From assembly GCA_030512335.1 (NCBI GenBank), contig JAULSU010000001.1, forward strand, positions 6,200,001 to 6,264,000: a DNA stretch of 64,000 nt, in the 5' to 3' direction. Shown piece by piece: positions 36,227 to 47,620 of this stretch. The notes under the pieces are model-generated. The model did not search any database, was not told where the DNA came from, and saw only the letters and a program-made list of their open reading frames with translations. Position 1 is the first letter of the stretch. The number at the start of each line of letters is the position of its first letter. Position numbers and translations under genes: made by a program. The DNA comes from Immersiella caudata. Taxonomy: Eukaryota; Ascomycota; Sordariomycetes; Sordariales; Lasiosphaeriaceae.

Positions 36227-37509
36227 ATGACCCCATCAGCCATGCTGCAACCACAACTTCGGCCCCTGGTCTCACGGGCAGCTGCTCTCTGCCGAAGCGC
36301 GCTTTTACCCAGCATTGCTAGGGGATATGCCACCAGAGCTTCGCGCAACCGAGAGAATGTGGAGGGCGATTCCTCAGCTACCAAGACCGCAAAGGCGGCA
36401 GAAGGCGCGTCGGTCTTGATGCGAACGTACAAGCCACGAACCCCCGGTGTTCGACATCTCAGGAGGCCTATCAATGATCACCTGTGGAAGGGAAGGCCAT
36501 TCTTACCCCTGACTTTTCCCAAGAAGGGACACGGGAAGGGAGGCAGAAATAACAGCGGTGTCATCACGGTCAGACATCGTGGAGGTGGCGCCAAGCGAAG
36601 AATCCGGACTGTCGACTTCAACAGAATGATTCCGGGCCCCCACGTTGTCGATCGCATTGAGTATGATCCAGGACGGAGTGCCCACATTGCCCTCATCACT
36701 GAGGAAGCAACAGGCCGGAAAAGCTACATTGTCGCTGTGGACGGCATGAGGGCTGGAGATGTGGTACAGAGCTACCGGGCGGGAATTCCTCAAGATCTCC
36801 TCGACAGCATGGGCGGTGTTGTCGACCCAGGTGTTCTAGCGGCAAAGACGTGCTGGAGGGGAAATTGCTTGCCGGTACACATGATTCCCCTAGGGACGAA
36901 TATCTTCAACGTTGGCTCGCGACCTGGCGGCCCTGCCGTTTTCTGCCGCAGTGCCGGCACCTACGCTGTCATTGTGTCCAAGGAGGAAGAGACGCGCGAG
37001 GACGGCACCAAGGTTATGACAGGGAAGTTCGTCAACGTACGACTCCAGAGCGGAGAGATCAGGAAAATCAGCAAGGATGCCTGCGCAACAATTGGCGTTG
37101 CTAGCAATATCCACCACCAGTTTAGACAGCTGGGTAAGGCCGGAAGAAGCCGGTGGCTGAATATTCGACCTACCGTGAGAGGTCTGGCCATGAACGCATG
37201 TAAGTCACAGGACGATGCCTGCCCCTTTTCCCTGCCCCATAAGGCGAATTACTGATGTGTGCGCAGTCGAGCATCCCCACGGTGGTGGTCGTGGTAAGTC
37301 GAAGGGCAATAGGCATCCTTCCAGTCCCTGGGGCAAACCGGTAAGTCTTCTAACTCTATCTTCCCATCCTTCAAGCCGCAGAAATGATGCTGACCCATCT
37401 GTAGGCCAAGTCTGGTTACAAGACACGGAGAAAGCACAATATCAACAAATGGGTGGTTACTCCACGCATTCGCAACATGGGCAAGCGCAGGAACAAGAAG
37501 TCCTCGTAA
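36227..37509 (+). CDS. RML2: Mitochondrial large-subunit ribosomal protein uL2m
   Basis: Exons are 36227..37199, 37267..37340 and 37405..37509, giving 383 aa; the introns of 67 and 64 nt keep phase. The N-terminus, from MLQPQLRPLVSRAAALCRSALL, is an Arg-rich amphipathic mitochondrial presequence; translation may start at the first ATG (MTPSA) or five codons later. The mature part is a full L2 protein. GVITVRHRGGGAKRRIRTVDF lies in the RNA-binding fold, GDVVQSYRAGIP and RPTVRGLAMN follow, and the hallmark HPHGGGRGKSKG loop lies near the peptidyl-transferase centre. The last exon supplies KSGYKTRRKHNINKWVV...GKRRNKKSS. It is divergent from cyclin B. Confidence 0.95.
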
Positions 37510-39098
37510 ACGAGCCCCTAAAGCTCCTCTGGAGCTCTTGATATATTGTGTACATTATTGTAGAAGCTTGTGGGATAGACAAGGTATTGATTTGCGGGTG
37601 AGGAAATCACTTGCAATTTACAAACATGCCACGGGCGCATGTGAAACAGACCACATCCAGAACAGAACTGACGACGCCAACACGTCGCTGCCTTTGCGAG
37701 GATTAGCCGACCAACTGACATTTTCTTCAAGATAGACCTTGTTACAGTTGCTAGCTCTCTGAGTTTCATATCAGGTGACGTTGTCTGTGACCTGTGTGCA
37801 CCGATCAGGTCAGGGGTCGTTTTTCTGTTGCTTCGCTACGCAGAAAATTAAGCTCTACTAGAAGTCCTCGCCTCCCTCGGAACATGCCGACCACGCCAAT
37901 GTCAAGGCTGGTAGGTTCTCCTGCACCGAGTTCGTTTCACCTGCCCGCCCACCTAACTGAGGGTGCGTCGGTAGTTGGACCAGTCTGAACAATTGAGTCC
38001 ATGTGCTGGACGCTGTACGACCCGACCACTAGGCGGGGTTCTACTCTACTCATCTGACGTTGACACTCATTGTTAATAATGGACGATCTTTTTTTTTTGG
38101 GCGCGAGCGTGGCAACTGACAGGTTGGCAGTCATGATGCTTGCTTGGCATTTGAGCTTGGTGTTTGAGATGCGCTCAAGTGTTTCAATCCGTCTCTAAAG
38201 TCTCCACTGCATCAGTTACTTTCCTCGAGTCCATATCACAACCTCGCCGCCGTGATAATGATGGGGCGAGAATAAATTATAAGGTCGTACTAAGCCGGCG
38301 GGCTGTAATTCGCTGCATCCTTCGGTTTTGGGGAGCGCATCGGGGGTGGCTGTGCTGTCGATGGGATCAAACTGTGCGACAATTTTCAGGGTGCTGTGCG
38401 AGCAGTGATCAGCCAACAATTGTCCAGCCCCCGCCCCCGCCTCATCGGCCTCTCGCACAGAGCCAGAACCGCAGGATGGGCGCTGCTGTGGCTCGTCTTG
38501 GGGCAGTGAGCGATTCAGGCCCGTCAAGATCCCATACCTGCCTACCTAGGCACCTTGACTATATACCACTGAAGAACCCGCTGACAAAAAGCCGTGCCTT
38601 TCCTCTCTGAACTTCCTTCCCGACACTTTGTTTTCCATCCCGTCCTCTTCGATCCACTCAAACTAAAGCGGCTATTTGGTTACCCGTTTTGGCTTAGATT
38701 CCCCTGACGACCCGCGCGACATTAGCGCTCAGCCTCACACACGAGACCAATTGCCTGCCTCAGTCCGAGCCCAACTGGCCTTGGCGGACCTTCTGGTCCC
38801 TCTCTGCGGTCCTTACCCTTTGCGCTTACGTCGGCCCCCCCCTGGTGGCTTGCTGAAGGGAACGAGCCGATCTTGGCCAAAGTCAGCTGGAATTTCCAGC
38901 GTTTGTTTCGGGCTACCTAAGCGTGGCGGGCGGCGTGTGGTTGTACCGCCCCAAACCCCTAACCATTTTGCGCCTCTGGTTCAGCAGTAATTCCGCACTC
39001 CTGCACTAGGTAACTTTCAAACGTGCCTTCCACCAGCGCACGCACCTTTGCAAGCACCTTCTCCGCGACAACATCATCTTGTCGCTTGGGATTCCCAA
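37510..39098. other. Gene-free stretch upstream of PAP2 gene
   Basis: About 1.6 kb with a run of T at 38089-38097 and a TACCTAGG motif at 38543-38550. Frames of up to about 150 codons (38164-38610) are not convincing. No RNA gene was seen. Confidence 0.45.
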
Positions 39099-40688
39099 AT
39101 GCCGGACGAGTCCGTTGTCCCTCTGATTCCGCCATTCTCCAGCAGGGTCTCAATCACACCAGCACCATCGTACCCGACTCACGCGAATATGGACGACCCA
39201 CGGCTGGCTGGCGGCGGTGGTGGCCGAAAGAAGGGGAAAACATGGGTTCTCGCCCTGTCGTACGCCTTTGACTGGTTCATCTTGGTGGTAGGCGGTTTGG
39301 TGGGCTATATCTTGGGCAAGGTCACGCCAAATATGAGGCCGTTCTCCTTACAAAATCCCGACATATCGTAGGTTCATCCCGAGTACGACTTCACACCCCA
39401 GCCCGGCCTCGAGCCACCCTCTCTCGGCTGGTAAGTGCACATTAGGATGTCTGCTAACGCCTTCTCTCTCCCAGATTCCCCTTTGCCGTTAAAGAAACAG
39501 TTCCGGTATGGATCGCGGTTGTCGCGGCTGTCATTGCGCCGATTATTATCATCGCAATCATCTGTCTTGTTTTCGTGCCGGGGGCTACGGTCCCGCGCGG
39601 CACCCCGAGGGACCTCATTTGGAAGCGAAAGCTCTGGGAGCTGCACATGGGATGGCTCGGATTGGGCCTGTCTGTCATTGCGTCCTGGCTCATCACGAAC
39701 GGCATGAAAAACATGTTTGGGAAACCGCGGCCCGACCTTCTCGACAGATGCCAGCCTGACCTCGCCAACATCGCTTTACACATTGCGGGAGGTATCGCCA
39801 ACAGCACCAACACCGAAGGCGTTTTGGTTTATGCCAGCATCTGCACCAACACGGACAAGTACATTCTTGATGATGGCTTCAGAAGCTACCCCAGCGGGCA
39901 CTCTAGTTCTGCCGCCGCAGGTATGTCTCGCGCGGTTGGCGCCCGATCATCCCTTCAGTCAAGCTGACAACGGACTAGGTCTCATTTACCTTTCCCTCTT
40001 TATTGCCAGCAAGTTCGCTATCACGATTCCTTTCTTCGCACCGGCAGGTTACACCGATGCTTCTTTCGCTGCTTTCCCCTCTCGGACCCGGATAGGCATC
40101 ACCAAGACGGAGTCGTACGAGCTCCAAAACCGAGGGGCGTCCGCGTCACCGGTAGATCCCTCGCTGCAGAAACAACTTGCCCACCACGGGCAAGCTGTTC
40201 TCGCTGTGCGCCGACAGGCAGCAGCACCACCTCTATACCTCTTGTTCGTCGCAGTCCTTCCGTTCTTTGGGGCCGTCTTCATCGCTGGTTCGCGTTGGTT
40301 CGACTTCCGGCACCACGGTTTCGATATCTTGTTTGGCTTTTTCATTGGTACCGTGACCTCTGTCTTTGCCTTCCGCTACTACCACCTCCCCATCAGCCAA
40401 GGCGCCGGTTGGGCCTGGGGCCCGCGCAGCACAGACAAAGCTTTCTGGGGCGGTGTGGGGAGTTACAGTTACGCAACAGATCGTGCTCTCGGCACTTACC
40501 GAGGGGGCGACGAAGAAGAAGCGCTCGACACTGTCGAAAGAGCCGATAGCTTCCCGTACCGACGTGACACCGCCACCGGCACTGGGATCGGGACAGGCCA
40601 AGCCCCGTCGGTTAGGAAATCACCAACAATCGAGGATGAGCGGGAGCAGGAGCAGGACACGGCATACAGGGGAGGTTCCAGAAGTTAG
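39099..40688 (+). CDS. PAP2-family lipid phosphate phosphatase (Dpp1/Lpp1-like)
   Basis: Exons are 39099..39367, 39475..39920 and 39979..40688, giving 474 aa from the first ATG (MPDESVVPL) or 444 aa from the second at 39189 (MDDPRLAGG). Introns are 107 nt (GTAGGT...CCCAG) and 58 nt. It has about six membrane helices, the first being WVLALSYAFDWFILVVGGLVG. All three catalytic motifs of the family are present: KNMFGKPRP, YPSGHSSS and SRWFDFRHHGFD, with the nucleophile and relay histidines. Such enzymes dephosphorylate phosphatidate, diacylglycerol pyrophosphate or lysophosphatidate at the vacuole or Golgi membrane. The C-terminal 100 residues are polar and presumably cytosolic. A second, better donor (GTAAGT at 39431) lies inside the first intron but would leave a stop codon. 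Confidence 0.92.
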
Positions 40689-41714
40689 GACGAGGATGGA
40701 ACCCCTGGATTGGTTACTTGTGCAAAATAATCTGTTCGTTGGGTGGTTCTGCAGCATATGCTGTTGATTCATGTTCGGTGTAATCGGCGTTGGCGGTGCC
40801 ATGGATTTTCTTCTTATTGTTTAGGGATTGATTATACAGCCGGCGCGCGCATGATTAAAATAGGGCGGACACATTGTTCAAATCCGTTGAGTAGCTCGGG
40901 TTATCTTTGGGTTTTACCTTGTGTTCGTGCATGATTTAGTGGCGACTTGCGTCTCAGATTAGTTGTCTGTTTTCTCTCGACTCTTCATATTGCTGGGGTT
41001 CTTCAGACAATTGGAAATGTCCGGCCAGCAACTCTTTGGTGGAGGGCATGGGAGGAGTGATCACAGTTCATTCATCGAGATACTCGAGCTGTAGGGTAAC
41101 CAATGCATCTTGACCGTACTTCTGTGTGCTCGAATTATAGATGCCTTAAGTAAACATTGGCCCGGGCACAAGCCACCCGGTAGCACTTCCTTCTGTCGCT
41201 CAAGTCGTCCAAAATATGGATAATCCAGGGGTTGGGCTAACCTGGAACCTGGTCTACCTAGGGTCACAGAGGTCCATGGCCAAGTTGGCTCGAGTCTTGA
41301 AGGGGCCAAGCCTTAGCTCATCCGGGCTGACAAGGGGCTTAGATCTAGTATATAGCCGGTCTCGAGGTGCTCGAGGACCAAGTCACATGCCACATTCAGG
41401 ATCACCGCAACTCCCAGTGTGCTGCCGTGTTCTCAACCGTAACTCCATTGGGCTGGTTGCCTATTCATTACCCTTTACCTATGTCATGGTATCATCCGCT
41501 TAGCCCGATTCCCGTCGTCACACCCCTCAACAGAGCAAGAGCAGAGGGGTCGATACCCCCTCCGTTCTTGACATATGTGGTTGCCCGCAATCCTTCGTCC
41601 CCTGTTCCGCCATGTTTCCTTCTCTCATAACGCCAGAAGTGCAAATGCGCCAACCTCTGTGGCCCAACAGACCCGAGTGGAGAAGGAAAGCCATACACCT
41701 AAACTCCCATCCGC
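40689..41714. other. Convergent intergenic stretch PAP2/CK2 beta
   Basis: About 1 kb between two 3' ends. A TTCAAATCC at 40872-40880 recalls a tRNA T-arm, but no matching upstream tRNA arms were found. No gene was recognised. Confidence 0.45.
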
Positions 41715-42700
41715 CTAGGCGATAGTTCCCGCCTCCCCTGCCGGCTGAGCTACACTATACTCCCCGAGCGCGAGCCCCTCGTCCTCATCCAGGTCGTCGT
41801 CGTCATCCCCTTCGATGGAGTCCTCGCCGTCCTTGAAGCCGCTCTCGACCTCCATCTTGCGCAGACGCCGGCGCATATCGTCTCGTTTGTTATTCTGCCA
41901 GCGTACCAATGCGGCGGCGGCGTGGACCTTAAAGCCGTAGACACGAGGAACGTACCGCTCGGCGCTCTTTGCGGGAATGAGCGCCGGGTAGACCTGAAAG
42001 ATGATGTTGTGAAAGGAGGTGCCAAAATAGGCACCGTCGATGGCCGCGTGTCGGGAGGACTTGGGGTTGTAGATATCCTCGCACCGTGCGCAGTACAGCT
42101 TCACCGGCTTCGATGAGGGCACATCCGACAACCCCATAGGCAGCAGAGGATGAGAGTGGCACATTACGCGCGGGCACTTCCCAAAGTCGGCCTTCTTATA
42201 CTTCTCCAGCTATAGATTTCGTCAGAACGCATTGCGTAATCAGGATCAAAAGAACCAACCATCTTCGCGAGACCCCTGGTAGTGACGATGTAACGGGCAT
42301 GTACCAGCCCGTACAGGTGCCGCGCCGACTTTTCTATCGTCTCTCGCATCTCATCATCGCAGTCGAGATCGAAAACGTCGGTAACGAGATCGAGAGCATA
42401 TTGGTAGTACTGAACCTCGGTGTTCAGGCCCGTCAGGTTGAACCGATCCGTCAAGTAATCCTCGTCAATCTCACAAAAGTACTCGTTTCCCCGGGAGGAT
42501 ATAAACTGCAAAGAGAGCATGGTGAGCGATATGATCCCAAAAAACGCCGCGGATCCACCAAACCGAGCGCCCGGCGCGCCCCCTCCGGCTATCGTATCGC
42601 GGGGTTCAAAAACATCATGGGCAAGGAGCCCAGTGCCACCTACCCAATCCCTCCAGTAGCTCGTGTAGTCGCTGTCGGACTCGCTCACGTAGTCGTCCAT
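41715..42700 (-). CDS. CKB1: Casein kinase II regulatory (beta) subunit
   Basis: Exons are complement(41715..42209, 42260..42505, 42644..42700), giving 265 aa. It begins MDDYVSESDSDYTSYWRDW, then splices to FISSRGNEYFCEIDEDYL, the universal CK2 beta N-terminal motif. The acidic DLDCDDEM segment and HARYIVTTRGLAKMLEKY follow. The zinc-binding pair is CPRVMC...CARCED, which forms the dimer interface, and then comes the conserved GTSFHNIIFQVYPALIP. The C-terminus is very acidic. CK2 beta dimers recruit catalytic CK2 alpha subunits and steer substrate choice. Intron 1 is 138 nt, a multiple of three with no in-frame stop, so unspliced RNA could still be read through; intron 2 is 49 nt with donor GTTGGT. 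Confidence 0.95.
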
Positions 42701-43599
42701 GGTCGCACAGGCGAGGTCAAGATATCGTCATCCGTTTTGTGTGAGACGATATCTGTCGTGACGAAACGACAGCCTCGCTGAAAGGCGGGCGAGTTGAGGC
42801 AGGAGCAGTGGGTTCGAGCGGTGCGGTACGATACGGGTCGTGCCGGTCGCAGGCCGAAAACCGAGAGAGGAAGCTGGCGAGCTTCGCCTAGGGAGGCAAA
42901 ACCGACGCTTTCGGCCTGGCGGGGACAGAAATGATGCAGGGTCGAGCGGACGTCGATGGGGTGGGATGGAATGCCCTCGTTGTATGGTGATTTTTGCGGT
43001 CGTTGTAGATGTTTGCTTTTAGTGGGGGAGGGAACGCCACTCTCTGCCTGCGTGCCCCCAGTTTTCAACCTGCGGAACCCCACCTTGCGATCGGCCTTTC
43101 AAGGCGCCCCTTCCCCAACGACAGATACATGCTTCCTTCATGGTATTCCTGGATTTCTCCAGCTTATTTTGATTATCCAGGTACTAAAAATTAGAGAATG
43201 CGAATCTTGCCAGCGAATCCGAAGCTTCCGCGCACACGAAAGGTAAGACCTGTGCAGTCCACCGATCACGCGCATCGTGGGCGGTGAGAGCTTGCGAAAG
43301 TAGGTATCTTGCTGTGGACTTGACCTGCGGAGAGCACGCCCAGGGGAAAGTCAACAAACACTGACCTACCTAGGTAGGTAACTAGCCAAGACAATATAAT
43401 TGTATAGCCATTTGGTCAGACACCCCCTCGGAGTCGTATGCGGTGATGCCAGACAAACGGTTCAGTTGACGTCATGAGTTTACTTCTCGTCGTTCTGTTC
43501 AACTCTGCTTCACCTTCGTCATTGCCGCTTCAACCAGGTATCCAAACATGCATTTCAGTAGACTTTATTCCAACACTCGCAATCACATGCAGCCATGAA
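42701..43599. other. Upstream region of CKB1
   Basis: About 0.9 kb between the CKB1 start and the RIC1 stop. It contains a perfect 16-bp palindrome (listed separately). Frames of up to about 130 codons near 42.7-43.1 kb show no motif. Confidence 0.45.
43364..43379. repeat. Perfect 16-bp palindrome ACCTACCTAGGTAGGT
   Basis: The sequence equals its reverse complement. Partial versions (CTACCTAGG) recur in other intergenic stretches of the window, at 38541-38550 and 41253-41260. TACCTAGGTA-like motifs are common in intergenic DNA of filamentous ascomycetes to my recollection; the function is unknown. Confidence 0.9.
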
Positions 43600-46500
43600 T
43601 CAATCGTCCCTCGCTTCCGATCCGCTACCAGCCTCGCTGGCCGACCGAGTATCCAATTCCGAGTCGCTCCCAGTCAACCTCCTCACTGGATGACCGATCG
43701 ACGAGCTGTCGGAATGTGACCCACCGAAGCCTCTGTGGGCCGAAGGTACTGCGAGCCTGGGCGTGAACTCGCCAGCCCCTTCCTCCATTCGAATGTTGAC
43801 CATCCCCATGGCCTCTCGGAGCGTCTCACCCGTCTCATCAAGTGCTGCCAGGAAGCGCGCGAGCTCCTTACACAATTCCCAATCTTCTTCGTGCATGGCC
43901 CGGCTAAGAAGTCGGACGCTCTGCTCACTTGCGGTTGCCAGCTCGTCGAAAGTATGGAGGATTAGGAGGTACCCTCCGGCGGTCTTGAGGCTTCCACGCT
44001 GCAGGCTTTCTTCAAACAGTTCCTGTGGAGGCGGTAGGTATGCAAAGAGCGTGCGCCATGATCGGACCTCGGTTTTTCGGGTGCACTGCACTACGATGTC
44101 AAGATACTGTTTGAACGATGATAAGAGAGATAGGACCCGCGGGAGGACCGCGTGCTCTGGTGCTGGCGGTGGGTTGGCGTCCACCTCTTCATCGAGAACA
44201 TGGTGCAAAAGGATTTCAAGGCCATGGGCAAAGTACTCAAGGTTCTCATACTGTCGCGCTAGCCGCAAGGCCTCGACCGCATTGTTGGCGTTCAGGTATG
44301 ACCGCAATACGTCGGGGAGGAAGAGATGGGTCTACTATCTGTTAGCAAAAGCTCGTTAGGAGGAACGCACTGCACAATTTACCCTAATGGAGAAGCGGAA
44401 GAAGGAAAAGCTAACATCTCGTCGCTGAATGAGATCCGCCTCCACGCCAAGCGCAATGCACTTCCCAAGAAGGATAGAAAGGGGATAAAAGTCAACCGGT
44501 ATCGAGATCATAGGAGGGAGCTCCCTCGTCGGTTCCCCGGATATAGCATTGAGTACTGGCTCTGTGTCCACCCATGCTTTGAGCTCGCTGCCGTCGAAGA
44601 TCCAGAGCGAGTTTCGCAAGTTCGCCTCCACGGTTTCGGCGGCCGTCTGGCCTTGAAGTGGTGTGTTTGAACCGATCACCGGCTGGTCTCTCATGCTCAT
44701 GTAGTACTCAACATTGTGCACTATGACTCGCATGTCGTACTTCAAGTGGCCGTCGTGAAGAGATGGTCTGAGCAGGACCAGTTTACCGTCGACCAGAAAG
44801 AGGACCGATGCATGGGCGACATCCTGTGTGGGGTCGCCTTCCAGAAGTTGACTATCCGGCAAAATCCAGCTCAGCCCCCTCACTCTTGCTGGCGACCGAA
44901 CAATGCCATGGAAGGCTATGTGGCCAACCTGAATGAGTTTGACCGATCCTGCAGTTGGCGCGAAAACAAAGTGATGGAGGAGGTTGTCGTAAGTGTAGAC
45001 TAAGAGTGAGTCTTCGCCCGATGGTGTTATCAAGACAACCGGGGCGCGCATCTCATGGACGTACATTACGGCTGAGCTATCCAGAGCAGCCTCCCGAGGG
45101 TAGAGCCGCAGCTCGAAAGACTTGTTGGCTTCGACAGCGGCGACCAGGATGTTCTGGTACCAGCAGAGGCCACCACGAACCTGGAATTCGTTCTCCATGG
45201 CTTCGTTGGCGAATGTTTTCCATCTGCTGCTGCCAACACTGTAATGCGCGAGCCCCCGTTTTCCCGCCACGGCAACATACCTTCCATCGTTCGATATGAC
45301 TGTGCACTTGATGGGCCACTGGTTCATAAGATAGACAGACGGGATGCTGGCCGTGTGCCAAAGGGATGGTTCGGCCGAGATGGATGTAAGGTCTGGAAGA
45401 TCGTAACCCCTGTAAACCATGACGCTAGAGGTACTTTGAAGCACAGTCCGAAAGAGGTTGGCGGAGCTATAGCACCCCGTGACGGCGCTGCGAGCCATCT
45501 CCAAGACCCAGAGGGCCTCGTGTGCTCTGCCAATCAGCAGGATTTCGCAGGCTCCCCCAAGCCATGCTGCAGACCGTACGCCGCATATCCATTCTTCCTC
45601 GTTCGTGGATGAGACGGAGCGATCCGCACCAAAACTATTGGTAAGTGCCTTGCCGTACACACTCCACGTGGCCCAGCCCTTTTCAAAGCCGGCGAAAAGG
45701 CAATAGCCGTCAGGAGAGTAGCTGAGGGTATTGAGCTCCCCGCAGGACTCTCGGGAAGCAGGGAGAACGTGGATATGGGATGGGGGTATGTTTCCAGAGT
45801 AGTCTCTAGCCGAGTATACTCGGATGCTTCCGTCGGCGCAGCCAACGGCAACAAGTGAGAATCGCGCGTTTATCACACACCTCTCCGCCCTCTGTGCCTC
45901 GGATTGAGGCACATGGAAACAGTATCCCTTGAAAAGCTTCTTGAGGTCTGGTGGTTGGTCGCCATCTCTATCCTGTTGACTGCTCGTTGCCCGTTGCACG
46001 GCATAGGCCATCCCATCACTGGTGACCCATGTCGACAAGTTCATTGGCCTGTCGTGCGTCATCTCCTTGACTGTCACTTTCTTCCCTACCCAGCTCATGC
46101 GGCTCATCAACTCGGTATTCGTTTGGGTTCCTGAACTGTCGGGTGTCCATCTTATACACTGAACAGCAGCGGGTTTTCGAGTAGCCACCACCAACTCATC
46201 GTCAAGAGCTAATGCGCATTCTATACCTGCATCGACCTTGATGACCATTCGGAAGCGAACGCTGATGTCTCGAACCCCCTGCCCCTCACCCGGCCCCCAT
46301 AGTATCTGGTCCGGAGCAAGATGCCCCGGCCCCCCCACATGACTTTGCCGCCGTCGCTGCACATTTGTGTGGCTGTTGAAATGCGGTTTGTAGACCTGTG
46401 ATTTGGCATCGGTTGCGACGGTGTAGGTGATCAGGTACCCCAGGCTTGTGTGTACGACGAGAATGGCACAGTCAGGTCGGAGCAGCAGATTGATATTAGT

Positions 46501-47038
46501 GCCATAAGACTTGATCGAGGCCTCTGATCGGACGACGACAGCGAGCAATACGGTCGGCTAGAAATTCAGCCGAGTCAGACCAAGAAAGGGGCAGAGAAAT
46601 GGTATAGGGCCATGCCTTTGTCTGCCAAAGGCTTATGGATGTTGCAGTAATTGTGGCGAATATGTGGCCTGACCGCGCTGCTTGGAGAGCGAGGATAGGT
46701 TCCCGAGAGGGAAGGACTGGCGGGACAGGTGCTGCGAAGTTGTGTTCCAATATGCCCTCGTATTGTTCGCTGTACTCGACAGATTTTATGCCCGGCGTGA
46801 GCGGAGTTGCAGGTGTCACGGGTGTGATCGGCGTGGGCGGCGGCCCGAGGGCATCGGGAACGGCCGGAGAAGTCGGGGACAGGAGCGTTGGTCCGCCAGG
46901 CGCGTGCTCTCCGGGATGACCGAAATGGCCGGGGCGGACGGGAGTCGGAAGGCCATCGTGGGACACGGAATGGCGAGGATCGAGCGGGCGGTCGCTGCTT
47001 GCCGCATAGATGCGTGGGGTTCCAATGGGCCAGTACAT
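43600..47038 (-). CDS. RIC1: Ric1, subunit of the Ric1-Rgp1 Rab exchange factor
   Basis: Exons are complement(43600..44331, 44383..46557, 46616..47038), giving 1109 aa. It starts MYWPIGTPRIYAASS; the MYWPIG opening is typical of the family. The first intron (58 nt) has a GC donor (AAG then GCATGG) and acceptor TTTCTAG, joining SLWQTK to PTVLLAVVVRS exactly where homologues are continuous. The second (51 nt) joins SFFRFSIR to THLFLPDVL. The N-terminal two thirds are WD40-like beta-propeller (for example VAVGCADGSIRVYSARD). The C-terminal third is the helical RIC1 domain (NAVEALRLARQYENLEYFAH) with a disordered tail. With Rgp1 it activates the Rab6-type GTPase Ypt6 at the Golgi for retrograde traffic. 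It is divergent from THO3. Confidence 0.93.
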
Positions 47039-47620
47039 GGCTCAGGGATAGACAGCCGGCGCCTTCACGAGTCCCGTCGTGCGCATGGGCAGCCTCGCAG
47101 TCAATTCATACCGAGGCGTTGCTCGCGCCGGCCAGAACGGCGACGAACTAAGCCAATGCAGTTGTGGTGTCAAGCTGCGTCCAGAAACACTCCAGGAAAC
47201 GGTGATGGGAGATGGTTGTCCTTGTTTGACGTGCCATTTCGGAGCCTCGGTGGCTTGCAGCCTAAGGGGTTGGTTAGTGGCCTTTCTAGCGAGATACCCT
47301 GAGGTGACTTAGCCCCACCGAATAACCGCAACGCCGAAGTGGGGCACAGGACCCGACGGTCCGCCCCGTTGAGGTACTCGAAGGTACATCGTACCTTCCC
47401 TGCAAATGGCTTCACCTCGCTCAATCAGTCCTGGGTCGCAACACTGTCCACATCAAACTTCAAGAACGCAGAAGAGGAAGCACATGACTTGGTCTTGACA
47501 AGACACCAATATCTTGGTGGTGAAACTTCGCACCCAGTCTTTGCCGTACAACAGTTTCACACTATCCTGCCTCGCCTTCTTTCTCTACAAACCCCCACCT
47601 GAACTCAACCAGGTCACAGG
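47039..47620. other. Divergent promoter region RIC1/THO3
   Basis: 582 bp between the two start codons. No gene or clear TATA box was identified. Confidence 0.5.

Noticed and set aside
40840..40900. tRNA-like T-arm (TTCAAATCC)
   Set aside because: No D-arm, anticodon arm or pairing acceptor stem could be found around it.
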